A stretch of 64,000 nucleotides of DNA. Origin: JACRLW01 sp046349595 (GTDB lineage Bacteria; Planctomycetota; UBA1135; UBA2386). The notes under the pieces are model-generated. The model saw only the letters and a program-made list of their open reading frames with translations, made no database searches and was not told the origin of the DNA. Below, one piece after another: positions 53,290-61,865 of the stretch (positions are counted from its first letter, which is position 1; every line of letters starts with the position of its first letter). The DNA lies in the NCBI GenBank assembly GCA_046349595.1, contig JAXMCA010000001.1, forward strand, positions 2,170,001 to 2,234,000, written 5' to 3'. The position numbers and the translations under genes were made by a program.

Positions 53290-53811
53290 ATGGCGACGGC
53301 GGTGGATCGGATCGGCGCGCTGCTCCTGTGCGCGACGCTGAGCGGATGCGGGCTCGCACCTCCGCTCCGCACCTGGAACGCGATCGGCGATCTGCAGACC
53401 GGTCACAGCAAGAGCGCAGCCGAAGGCGGACAGGCACCGCGCGTCGAGCCTCCACCGGCACTCGGCTGGAGCGCACGGCTCGAGGCCGTGGACGATCCCG
53501 TGGCAGGACCCGCCTACCACATGATCCTCGAGTTCACCGACCGCACGCCTGCGGCGGGACGATGGCGCTTCGACCCCGTCGCCTCCCCCGCCGAATTGGT
53601 CGACGACCAGGGCGGGCGATTCGCGTGCACCCAGGTCCTCGTGCCCGATCCACCCGCCGCCGATCGACGCGAGGCGCTGGCGCACGGCACCTGGATCCTC
53701 GTGTTCCCGGTGGGCTCCGGCTATCGCTTCGCCGCGATGACCGGTGTGTCGGTGCACTGGCAACTGCGCAGCGACGGCGACCTCGCCATCACGACCCGCT
53801 TCCGGAGCTGA
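53290..53811 (+). CDS. Small lipoprotein of unknown function
   Basis: 173 residues. Lipobox LSGC (Cys about residue 20) predicts an outer- or inner-membrane lipoprotein. The body is beta-like (WSARLEAVDDPVAGPAYHMILEF, GTWILVFPVGSGYRF, TGVSVHWQLRSDGDLAI). No family recognised. It sits 8 bp before the amidase gene and probably shares its transcript. Confidence 0.6.
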   Translation: MATAVDRIGALLLCATLSGCGLAPPLRTWNAIGDLQTGHSKSAAEGGQAPRVEPPPALGWSARLEAVDDPVAGPAYHMILEFTDRTPAAGRWRFDPVASPAELVDDQGGRFACTQVLVPDPPAADRREALAHGTWILVFPVGSGYRFAAMTGVSVHWQLRSDGDLAITTRFRS

Positions 53812-53818
53812 GCCTGCG

Positions 53819-54847
53819 ATGAAGCCCCTGCCCTGGTTCCGCACCTCGTGGTTCCGCACCTCGTGGCTCCGCCTGCGCACGCGTCCCCTGTGGTCGCTCG
53901 GCATCGTCGCCGCACTGTGCACGACCTTCGCCGTCGCCTGCCTGTCGACGCGCACGCCACCGCCGCGCGAGGGCTACAGCATCGTCGTCTGTGGTCAGCG
54001 CTTCGACATCGGCACCCCGGTCGTGCTGTGGAGCGATCCGGGCGGCTACGACGCCTACAGCGAGGTCCCCCGTTTCGAGGAGCCCAAGGAGGCGACCGCC
54101 GAGTTCGATCCGCGCGGCAAACGCTACGGCGAACGCCGCAACCTGCCGCCGGGGATCGCACAGCGCGTGGCGGAGCACGGCTTCGCGCTCGACGACCTGC
54201 GCCAGGTCGTCGATCAGTTCGTCGTTCACTTCGACGTCTGCGGCAACTCGCGGCAGTGCTTCAAGATCCTCCAGGACAAGCGCAAGCTGTCGGTGCACTT
54301 CATGCTCGACGTCGACGGCACCATCTACCAGACGCTCGACCTGAAGGAGCGCGCGTGGCACGCCACGATCGCGAACGATCGCGCGATCGGCATCGAGATC
54401 GCCCACATCGGCGCCTATTCCGCGCCCGGCCATCCGGTGATGCGGAGCTGGTACGGCACCGACGAGAAGGGCGTGTTCGTGAAGTTCCCCGCCTGGATGA
54501 CCGAGACCGGTGTCCGCACGCCCGGATTCGTCGCGCGACCTCAGCGCCCCGAGCTGATCTCCGGATCGATCAACGGCAACACGGTCTGGATGCACGACTA
54601 CACGCCGCAGCAACATGCCGCGCTCGCGAAGCTGGTCGCCGGTCTCTCCCGCGTGTTCCCGAAGATCGCGCTCGACGTCCCGCGCGGAGCCGACGGCCGC
54701 CCGCTCGATCGCGTTCTCGACGAGGGCGAGTTCGCGGCGTTCCACGGCGTGCTCGGCCACTACCACGTGCAGAAGAACAAGGACGATCCCGGTCCGGCCC
54801 TCGACTGGGAACGGCTGCTGCGCGACGCCCGCGGGGTGACGCGTTGA
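53819..54847 (+). CDS. N-acetylmuramoyl-L-alanine amidase (Amidase_2), lipoprotein-like
   Basis: 342 residues. The N-terminus carries an in-frame duplicate WFRTSWFRTSW and a possible lipobox (FAVAC). The Amidase_2 domain (about 120-320) has the zinc ligand region QFVVHFDVCGN, the second His in KLSVHFMLDVDGTIYQTL, then KERAWHATIANDRAIGIEIAHIG with the catalytic Glu/His. It would cut the sugar-peptide bond of peptidoglycan in the periplasm. Its end overlaps the next gene (TTG in frame +1 at 54844). Confidence 0.88.
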   Translation: MKPLPWFRTSWFRTSWLRLRTRPLWSLGIVAALCTTFAVACLSTRTPPPREGYSIVVCGQRFDIGTPVVLWSDPGGYDAYSEVPRFEEPKEATAEFDPRGKRYGERRNLPPGIAQRVAEHGFALDDLRQVVDQFVVHFDVCGNSRQCFKILQDKRKLSVHFMLDVDGTIYQTLDLKERAWHATIANDRAIGIEIAHIGAYSAPGHPVMRSWYGTDEKGVFVKFPAWMTETGVRTPGFVARPQRPELISGSINGNTVWMHDYTPQQHAALAKLVAGLSRVFPKIALDVPRGADGRPLDRVLDEGEFAAFHGVLGHYHVQKNKDDPGPALDWERLLRDARGVTR

Positions 54848-55350
54848 GCACGACCCCGCAGGGCGTCCGGATGCGTCCGATCGAGCCGCGCGACGATGCG
54901 ACGGTCGCCGCGATCATCCGCGAGACACTCGGCGAGTTCGGCTGCTCCGGTCCCGGCTTCGCGCATGCCGATGCCGAGGTGGATGCGATGCACGCTGCCT
55001 ATCAGGGAGGAGACCGCGGCTACTACGTCGTCGAGATCGACGGCGAAGTGCTCGGCTGCGGTGGCTTCGCACCCCTGCTCGGACAGACGGATCGCGGGCG
55101 CGTCGCCGAGGTGCGCAAGATGTACTTCCGCCCCGCGCTGCGCGGGAAGGGTGCCGGTCGCATGCTGTTGACCCGCATCCTGCGCGACATGCGCGCGGCC
55201 GGTTTCGACGAGGCCTATCTCGAGACCACGACGCAGATGGAAGCGGCCCGTGCGCTCTACCGCGCCTTCGGTTTCCAGGAGATGGCGGCGCCCTGCGGTG
55301 CGACCGGCCACCACGGTTGCGACCGCTTCTTCCGCCTGCGACTTCCGTGA
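54844..55350 (+). CDS. GNAT acetyltransferase
   Basis: 168 residues. Start TTG at 54844 (STTPQGVRMRPIEPR) overlapping the amidase stop by 4 bp. GNAT core: EIDGEVLGCGGFAPLL, the AcCoA-binding RGKGAGRMLLTRILRDM (Q/RxxGxG/A loop) after EVRKMYFRPALRGK, and ARALYRAFGFQEM. Acetylates an amine; substrate unknown. Coupling to the amidase hints at cell-wall or small-molecule modification. Confidence 0.9.
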   Translation: MSTTPQGVRMRPIEPRDDATVAAIIRETLGEFGCSGPGFAHADAEVDAMHAAYQGGDRGYYVVEIDGEVLGCGGFAPLLGQTDRGRVAEVRKMYFRPALRGKGAGRMLLTRILRDMRAAGFDEAYLETTTQMEAARALYRAFGFQEMAAPCGATGHHGCDRFFRLRLP

Positions 55351-55381
55351 CCCCGCACTCCGCAGCCCACCGATCCCGCGC

Positions 55382-56497
55382 ATGACCGCACCCGCGCCCC
55401 GCGCCCCCGCACGCGACGGTTCCTTCGACGCGGCCTTCCTCGCCGCACTGGAACGCTACGTCGCGGCACTCTCGGCACGAGTCTCCTGGCGACGGCTGCG
55501 TCGCGTGCCGGTCGAAGGCCTCGCCGCCGGACGCCTGCGCCGCATCCGCGATGCGCTGGGCCTCGGTGCGAACGCAGCGGGCACCTTCCTCACGCCGTCG
55601 CCCCGACACGCCGCCGAGCTCGCGCGCCTCACGCAGGAGGATCCGCACGCCGCCCTGACTTATCGCTTCGCCTGCGCGAACCAGGCGATCGGCGAGGACG
55701 AGCTCTCCGGGCTGCTCGAACCGGCGCTCGCCGCCGAGGTGCGCGAGGTCGGGCTCGTGGTCCCCACCGCGGCTGGGCTGCAGGCGACCGTCTCGCTCGC
55801 GCCGTACGGCGACCGTGCCTATGTGGCCGACGCACGCGGACCGACCGCACCGGGCGAGCATCCGGTGTATCTCGGCCTGTCGTCGCTGCAGGAACTCGGC
55901 TACTGCCGGACGCGCCTGCCGGCCGGCAAGCGTGACAAGGCGCTGGAGATCGGCAGCGGCACCGGCATCGTGCTGCTCGAACTCGCCGACCGCTACGCAC
56001 ACTGGGAAGGAGCGGAGTACGACCCGCGCGGCGTGGCCTTCGCGCGTGCGAATGCGCGGCTGCAGGGCGTGACGCATGCACGCTTCTACCAATCCGATGT
56101 GTTCAGCAACGTGCGCGGACGCTTCGACATGATCCTGTTCAATCCCTGGCAGCCCTCCGAAGGCAGCCTGCCGTTGATCGAACGCTTCGTGCTCGGGATC
56201 CCGGACCACCTCGAGCCCGACGGCAAGGTGATGTTGCTCCTCGAGACGGCGCGCGTGGCAGGTCGTGACCTCGTGCTCGACCAAATCGCCGGTTGGCTCC
56301 GCACCATCGGCATGTCGGCGGAGCGACAGGTCGTGTCGGCGTACCGCCGCGGCGGCGATCCGCCGAGCATCGGTGAGGTCTGCGCTCTCTGGATCGGACG
56401 CGGTTCCGACGCCGCCGGAACCATCCGGACGCGCCGCGACGTCGCATGGGCACGCGGCAGCATCCGCCGCGGCGTGCTGCGCCTCACCGGTCGCTGA
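55382..56497 (+). CDS. SAM-dependent methyltransferase
   Basis: 371 residues. The class I fold is clear in the second half: ALEIGSGTGIVLLELADRYAHWEGAEYDPRG (motif I and II), ARFYQSDVFSNV and MILFNPWQPSEGSL, where the NPWQP loop replaces NPPY. The N-terminal 180 residues are helical and resemble the auxiliary domain of HemK-type enzymes, but the substrate is open. ATG at 55382; 32 bp after the acetyltransferase. Probably part of the surface-modification group that continues with a deacetylase and FemAB-like protein. Confidence 0.75.
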   Translation: MTAPAPRAPARDGSFDAAFLAALERYVAALSARVSWRRLRRVPVEGLAAGRLRRIRDALGLGANAAGTFLTPSPRHAAELARLTQEDPHAALTYRFACANQAIGEDELSGLLEPALAAEVREVGLVVPTAAGLQATVSLAPYGDRAYVADARGPTAPGEHPVYLGLSSLQELGYCRTRLPAGKRDKALEIGSGTGIVLLELADRYAHWEGAEYDPRGVAFARANARLQGVTHARFYQSDVFSNVRGRFDMILFNPWQPSEGSLPLIERFVLGIPDHLEPDGKVMLLLETARVAGRDLVLDQIAGWLRTIGMSAERQVVSAYRRGGDPPSIGEVCALWIGRGSDAAGTIRTRRDVAWARGSIRRGVLRLTGR

Positions 56498-56529
56498 TCC
56501 AGCGCCGCGACAGCGGGCCGTCCAATCGC

Positions 56530-56535
56530 TAGCCT
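56530..56535 (+). promoter_or_regulatory. Possible -10 box (TAGCCT)
   Basis: TAGCCT lies 15 bp before the ATG at 56551 of the deacetylase, behind the preceding stop, and recurs identically before the gene at 63515. Consistent with a short leader. Confidence 0.4.
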
Positions 56536-56550
56536 TCGTGCCCATCGCCC

Positions 56551-57582
56551 ATGATCCAGGACACCCTCAAGCGAACCGCCTTCGGTGCCGCCCGTGTCCT
56601 CCGGGCCCACTCCCTCGCCCGCCGCATGCTCCGCGCGCGGCTGCGCGTGTTCTGCTACCACGGCGTGCTGGCCAGCGACGAAGGCCGCGGCATCCGCTAC
56701 CGCAACACGGTCACGCGCGACGAGTTCGCGATGCACGTGCGCACGCTGGTGCGCCACGAGCATCCGGTCGGGCTCGACGCGGTGATCGCCTGGGCCCGCG
56801 AGGGTCGCCCGCTCCCGCCGCGCGCGGTGCTCGTCACCTTCGACGACGGCTACCGCAACAACCTCACGGTGGCCGCGCCGATCCTGAAGGAGCACGGCGT
56901 GCCGGCGCTGGTCGCCGTCACCACCGACCACATCGGACGTCGCGAGATGCTGTGGCCGACCGAGGTCGACCACCGCGTGATCGACGGCCGCTGGGAGCGC
57001 CTGCCGCTGCCGTCGGGCAGTTCGATCGAACGCCCCTCCGATCCCGGCCGCCGCGACGAGCTCGCACGCGCGATCCGCGGCGAACTCAAGCGCGGCAGCA
57101 ACGCCGCGCGCCTCGCCTGGCTCGAGGTCCTGCGCGCCCACACCGACCTCGACGAGAACGCGATCAGCCGCGAGCTGGTCGAGTTCCTCGACTGGGACGA
57201 GGTGCGCAAGCTCCGCGAGTTCGGCGTCGAGATCGCATCGCACACCGTGCATCACCCGATCCTGTCGCGACTGGACCGACAGGAACTGGACGCCGAACTC
57301 GCCGACAGCAAGGCGCGCATCGAGCGCGAGACCGGCGCTCCTTGCCGCTCGCTCGTGTTCCCCAACGGCAAGGCCGAAGACCTCGGAGCTCCCGTGACCG
57401 AGGCCGTCGCCCGCGCGGGCTACCTCGTCTCCTTCGATCTGACCGATCGGGTCAACCCGGAACGTTGTCGCGATCCGCTCCACATCCACCGCATCGAGAT
57501 GCCTCCGGCGATGTCTCCCGGCCTGTTCGCGGCGCGGGAGAGCGGGCTGTATGCGATGCTGCGCGGTCGGGTGGATCCGTGA
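56551..57582 (+). CDS. Polysaccharide deacetylase family protein (NodB-like)
   Basis: 343 residues. Membrane-proximal N-terminus, then the NodB domain: VFCYHGVLASDEG, LVTFDDGYRNNLTVAAPIL (catalytic Asp and metal Asp), GVEIASHTVHHPILSR (metal-binding His pair), SLVFPNGKAEDLG, and late IHRIEM. It removes acetyl groups from a polysaccharide or related N-acetyl sugar. Followed by a FemAB-like gene with a 4-bp overlap (57579-57582), so it is part of an envelope-glycan operon. Confidence 0.88.
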   Translation: MIQDTLKRTAFGAARVLRAHSLARRMLRARLRVFCYHGVLASDEGRGIRYRNTVTRDEFAMHVRTLVRHEHPVGLDAVIAWAREGRPLPPRAVLVTFDDGYRNNLTVAAPILKEHGVPALVAVTTDHIGRREMLWPTEVDHRVIDGRWERLPLPSGSSIERPSDPGRRDELARAIRGELKRGSNAARLAWLEVLRAHTDLDENAISRELVEFLDWDEVRKLREFGVEIASHTVHHPILSRLDRQELDAELADSKARIERETGAPCRSLVFPNGKAEDLGAPVTEAVARAGYLVSFDLTDRVNPERCRDPLHIHRIEMPPAMSPGLFAARESGLYAMLRGRVDP

Positions 57583-59198
57583 CCGCGACCGCGGGACGCC
57601 GCGGAGTGCGCATCGAGACCATCGCCACCATCGAAGCGCTGCGCGCGCTGCAGAACGAGTGGTTGGCTCTCTGGCAGGCGAGCGCGCCCCGTCACGTCTT
57701 CACGCACCCCGGCTGGCAGCTGGCGGCGGCGCGCGCCTACGCGGATCGTCGGACACCGCGCGTGCTCGTCGCCCGCGACGACGACGCAATCATCGGCATC
57801 CTGCCGCTGGTGACCGACGCCGGTCGCCTGCGTTTCCTCGGCGCGCCCTGGGCCGACTACAACGACGTGCTGCTCGCCGCCGACGCGGACGCCGATCGCG
57901 TGATCGGAGCCTTCCTCGCCGAGATCGCGCGGCGCGGCGGAGCGCTGCTCGAGAACCTGCGCGAGGACGCGCATCTCGCCCGGCTGCGCGACCGTTCGGA
58001 GTTCTCCGGCGTGCGCCTGCGCTCGCGATTCCGCTCGCAGTGCCCGACGGTGATCGCGCCCGGCGACGAGCTCGAGCAGCTCGCGCGCAAGAAGAGCCTC
58101 GTCCGGCACGAGAAGAAGCTGCAGAAGCTCGGCGGGTTCGCTCTGCGCGCCCTCGACGATCAGGCGACCGTCGCATCCCTGCTGCCGGTGTTCTTCGAAC
58201 AGCACTCGCGACGCCGCGCCTTCACCGGGGAAGGCATCGTCTTCGCCGACCCGGCAGCGCGTGCCTTCGTCGCCGCCCTGTTCGACGAGCTGCCGCGCGG
58301 CAGCGCGTTGCTGCACGTCGTCGAGTGCGCTGGCAAGCCCGCCGCGATGCACCTCGGCTTCGAGTCGGACGGTGCCTTCTTGTGGTACAAGCCGACCTTC
58401 GACGTCGACCTGTGGAACCTCGGCCCCGGCGAGGTGCTGATGCGCCAGCTCATGCTCGACGCGAAGCGCCGGGGACTGCGCGAGTTCGACTTCACGATCG
58501 GCGAGGAGGACTTCAAGTACCGCTTCGCCAACCACGCACGCGAGGCCTTCGAGGTGCAGGTGATGCCGCGCGGTGTGCGCGGGGCCATCCGCGCCTGTCG
58601 AGCCGACCTGCGCAGCGCGATCGACCGGCGTCCGCGCCTCAAGCAGATGCTGAAGACACGCCTGGTCCCGGCGCTGCGTCGCGCGTCGGAGCTTCGCCGT
58701 GGCCGTCTGCGCGACGGCGCGCTGCGTGCGCGTGCCATGCCCTTGTGGAGCGACGCACCTTGCGAACGCGTGCTGCTGCGCGCACCGAGTGGAGCGACGC
58801 TCGACGCGCGTGTCCGCCCGGTGGCGATGCACGAACTCGCCGATGCGGCGTTGGCCGCACCGCGTGACTGGCCCGCCGAACGCATGACCGCGGCCCGCAA
58901 GCTGGCCGGGCGCGGCCAGGCATGCGGCTGGTTCGGCGACGACCGTCTCCTGCATCTCGCCGTGGTCGAGGACGGGCCCCCCGCTCACCTCGTGGTGCTG
59001 GCCGAAGCGACTCCGCCGAAGGACCCGACCGGATTGATGGCACTGCTGTGCCACCTCGCCGGGAGCCGGGGAGTTCCCCTGGCCTGCGATCCGCGCGATC
59101 GAGTGACCCTCGAAGCGGCACGGACCGCCGGCTTCGTACACGAGGGAACCCTCGCGGCCCCCGCACCGGCTGCCGCGATTCCGGCCGAGGGCGACTGA
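57579..59198 (+). CDS. FemAB/BioF2-like acetyltransferase (GNAT fold) with C-terminal extension
   Basis: 539 residues from GTG 57579. Residues about 10-340 fit the FemAB-like/CelD-like (BioF2-type GNAT) pattern of exopolysaccharide loci: ALQNEWLALWQASAPRHVFTHPGWQLAAA, RKKSLVRHEKKLQKLG, VECAGKPAAMHLGFESDGAFLWYKPTF, GLREFDFTIGEEDFKYRFANH. The C-terminal 180 residues form a second GNAT-like unit (VRPVAMHELADAAL, ADGPP-type strands). Predicted acyl or aminoacyl transferase on surface glycan. Coupled to the deacetylase gene. Confidence 0.8.
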   Translation: MTATAGRRGVRIETIATIEALRALQNEWLALWQASAPRHVFTHPGWQLAAARAYADRRTPRVLVARDDDAIIGILPLVTDAGRLRFLGAPWADYNDVLLAADADADRVIGAFLAEIARRGGALLENLREDAHLARLRDRSEFSGVRLRSRFRSQCPTVIAPGDELEQLARKKSLVRHEKKLQKLGGFALRALDDQATVASLLPVFFEQHSRRRAFTGEGIVFADPAARAFVAALFDELPRGSALLHVVECAGKPAAMHLGFESDGAFLWYKPTFDVDLWNLGPGEVLMRQLMLDAKRRGLREFDFTIGEEDFKYRFANHAREAFEVQVMPRGVRGAIRACRADLRSAIDRRPRLKQMLKTRLVPALRRASELRRGRLRDGALRARAMPLWSDAPCERVLLRAPSGATLDARVRPVAMHELADAALAAPRDWPAERMTAARKLAGRGQACGWFGDDRLLHLAVVEDGPPAHLVVLAEATPPKDPTGLMALLCHLAGSRGVPLACDPRDRVTLEAARTAGFVHEGTLAAPAPAAAIPAEGD

Positions 59199-59262
59199 GG
59201 ATCGCCGTCTTGCACCTTGCTGCGTTGGGAAACCCGGCAGCGGAAGCCGATAGGAAGGCTCG

Positions 59263-61746
59263 ATGTCGTCCCTCCTGGCCACCGTCGATCTCGCCGCGAC
59301 GCAGGGTTGGCTCGCCGCCCTGCCGACCTGGCTCTCCTTCGCGGTCGTCGCCGCCGCCGTGATCGGCGCGCTGTTCCTCGGTGCACCGTTGTGGGCCTTC
59401 GGCCTGTTGTGTGCGGCCATCGCCTGGAGCCTCGGCTTCGGCTGGCCCGTCCTCGCGCTCGTGCTGCTGTGCTTCGGTGCACTGGCACTGCGACCGCTGC
59501 GCCGCGCACTGGTCACGCGTCACATCGCGGCCTTCCTGAAGCGCGCCAATCTGTTGCCGTCGATCTCCGACACCGAACGCGAGGCGATCGAAGCGGGCGA
59601 CGTGTGGATCGACGGCGAGCTGTTCTCCGGCAAGCCGGACCTCACCGCGCTGTCCCGCACGCCGTGGCCGAAGCTCAGCGATGCGGAACAGGCCTTCCTC
59701 GACGGACCCGTCGAGACCGTCTGTCGCATGACCGACGACTGGCAGGTCTGGCAGGAGCGCGACCTGCCGCGCGAGGTCTGGGACTTCCTCGGGCAGCAGC
59801 GCTTCTTCGGGATGATCGTCCCCGAGTCCTTCGGCGGACTCGGCTTCAGCGCGAGCGCACACAGTGCCGTGATCCAGAAGCTCGCCGCGCACTCGATGCC
59901 GCTCGCGATCACGGTGATGGTGCCGAACTCGCTCGGCCCCGCCGAGCTGATCCTGCACCACGGCACGCCGGCCCAGAAGCAACGCTGGCTGCCGCGTCTC
60001 GCACGTGGCGAGGAGATCCCCTGCTTCGCGCTCACCGAACCGATGGCGGGCAGCGATGCCGCGTCGATGGAAGCGCGCGGCGTCGTGTTCCGTGATGCCA
60101 ACGGCCAGCTCGCACTGCGCCTGAACTGGAACAAGCGCTACATCACCCTGGCGGCGATCGCAACCGTGCTCGGCCTCGCCTTCAAGCTCGAGGATCCCGA
60201 CGAGCTGCTCGGCAAGGGCAAGAAGCTCGGCATCACCTGCGCGCTGATCCCGACCGGCACACCCGGCGTGGAACTCGGCCGTCGCCACGATCCGCTCGGC
60301 GTGCCGTTCTACAACTGCCCCACCACCGGCAAGGACGTCGTGGTGCCGATCGACGCGATCATCGGCGGCGCGGACGGTGCCGGCCGCGGCTGGCGCATGT
60401 TGATGGAATGCCTCGCCGCAGGGCGCGGCATCTCGCTGCCCGCGACGAGCACCGGCGGCGCCAAGCTGGTCGCACGTGCGGTCGGCGCCTACGCCGCCGT
60501 GCGCAAGCAGTTCGGTCTCGAGATCGGCCGCTTCGAGGGCATCGAGGAGAAGCTCGCGCGCATCGGTGGCTACGCCTACATGCTCGACGCCGCGCGCCAG
60601 TTCGTCACCGGTGGACTCGACGCCGGCCTCAAGCCGCCGGTCGTCACCGCGATGGCGAAGTACCAGTTCACGGAGCTGTTCCGTGAATCGATCAACGACG
60701 GCATGGACGTGCAGGGTGGTGCGGCGATCTCGCGTGGTCCGAACAACACGCTCGCGCACGCCTACGTCGGCGCGCCGATCAGCATCACGGTCGAGGGAGC
60801 CAACGTGCTCACGCGCACGCTGATGGTGTTCGGCCAGGGCGCGATCCGCTGCCACCCCTTCGCGCGCCGCGAGATCGAGTCGCTCGCAGGTGACGATCTG
60901 CGCGGCTTCGATCGCGCCTTCTTCGCACACGTCGGACTGGTGATCCGCAACGCGGTGCGCTCGGTGCTGCTCAGCCTGACGCGCGGACGCCTCGCGCGAT
61001 CGCCGGTGCGCGGACCGACCGCGCGCCACTGGCGTCGCATCGCCTGGGCGTCGGCGACCTTCGCCACGCTCGCCGATCTCGCGATGGCAGGACTCGGCGG
61101 CGACCTCAAGCGCAAGGAGAAGGTCACCGGCCGCTTCGCCGACGTGTTCTCGTGGATGATGCTGATCACCGCCACGCTGCGCCGTTTCGAAGCCGAAGGG
61201 CGTCGCCGCGAGGACCTGCCGCTGTGCGACTGGTGCTGCGAGCAGGGCTTCGCCCGGATGGCGCAGGCCATGCAGGGCATCGTCCGCAACCTGCGCATCC
61301 CCTTCGCCGGCTGGCTGCTGCGCGGACCGGTCGCGGTGTGGGGTCGCCTCGGCCCGCTCGGTCACGGTCCGCACGACGGACTGTCCGGCAAGGTCGCGCG
61401 TGCGCTGCTGCAGGGCGGCGAGCAGCGTGACCGCCTCACCGCCGGCATCGCCCGGGCCCACGATGCGGAGCGCGGTCTCGGTCGACTCGAACACGCCATG
61501 CAGCTCTGCGCCCAGGCCGCGCCGGTGCTCCAGAAGGTCAAGGACGCCGTCCGCAGCAAGGCCCTGCCGAAGGCCGCCCCGGAGCGCCTGCTCGACGACG
61601 CGGTGCAGAAGGGCATCGTCACCGCCGAGGAGGCCGCACGCGTACGCGAGGCGGAGACGGTGCGACGCGCCGCCGTCGAGGTCGACAGCTTCTCGCTCGA
61701 GGACTACCTCGCCCACGCCCGCGGCGCGGTCGAGCACGCCGGCTGA
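59263..61746 (+). CDS. fadE: Acyl-CoA dehydrogenase, FadE-type
   Basis: 827 residues, close to the long FadE class. The N-terminus has two to three membrane segments (SFAVVAAAVIGALFLGAPLWAF; WPVLALVLLCFGALAL). The dehydrogenase core: DDWQVWQERDLPREVW, FFGMIVPESFGGLGFSASAHS, CFALTEPMAGSDAASMEA, SITVEGANVLTRTLMVFGQGAIRCHPF. It starts fatty-acid beta-oxidation, passing electrons to the membrane. The C-terminal part is the helical domain found in long FadE (DUF1974-like). Monocistronic, with 64 bp before it. Confidence 0.95.
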   Translation: MSSLLATVDLAATQGWLAALPTWLSFAVVAAAVIGALFLGAPLWAFGLLCAAIAWSLGFGWPVLALVLLCFGALALRPLRRALVTRHIAAFLKRANLLPSISDTEREAIEAGDVWIDGELFSGKPDLTALSRTPWPKLSDAEQAFLDGPVETVCRMTDDWQVWQERDLPREVWDFLGQQRFFGMIVPESFGGLGFSASAHSAVIQKLAAHSMPLAITVMVPNSLGPAELILHHGTPAQKQRWLPRLARGEEIPCFALTEPMAGSDAASMEARGVVFRDANGQLALRLNWNKRYITLAAIATVLGLAFKLEDPDELLGKGKKLGITCALIPTGTPGVELGRRHDPLGVPFYNCPTTGKDVVVPIDAIIGGADGAGRGWRMLMECLAAGRGISLPATSTGGAKLVARAVGAYAAVRKQFGLEIGRFEGIEEKLARIGGYAYMLDAARQFVTGGLDAGLKPPVVTAMAKYQFTELFRESINDGMDVQGGAAISRGPNNTLAHAYVGAPISITVEGANVLTRTLMVFGQGAIRCHPFARREIESLAGDDLRGFDRAFFAHVGLVIRNAVRSVLLSLTRGRLARSPVRGPTARHWRRIAWASATFATLADLAMAGLGGDLKRKEKVTGRFADVFSWMMLITATLRRFEAEGRRREDLPLCDWCCEQGFARMAQAMQGIVRNLRIPFAGWLLRGPVAVWGRLGPLGHGPHDGLSGKVARALLQGGEQRDRLTAGIARAHDAERGLGRLEHAMQLCAQAAPVLQKVKDAVRSKALPKAAPERLLDDAVQKGIVTAEEAARVREAETVRRAAVEVDSFSLEDYLAHARGAVEHAG

Positions 61747-61865
61747 AACTTCGCGGACGGGGCGACGCGCGGGCATCCCTGTCCGCGTCGCGGCTGCGAC
61801 CGAGTCGGGGGCCGAAGGCGGACATCGCGCCCCCTCAGGGCTTCTGCGAAGATCCGCGACCGCAC

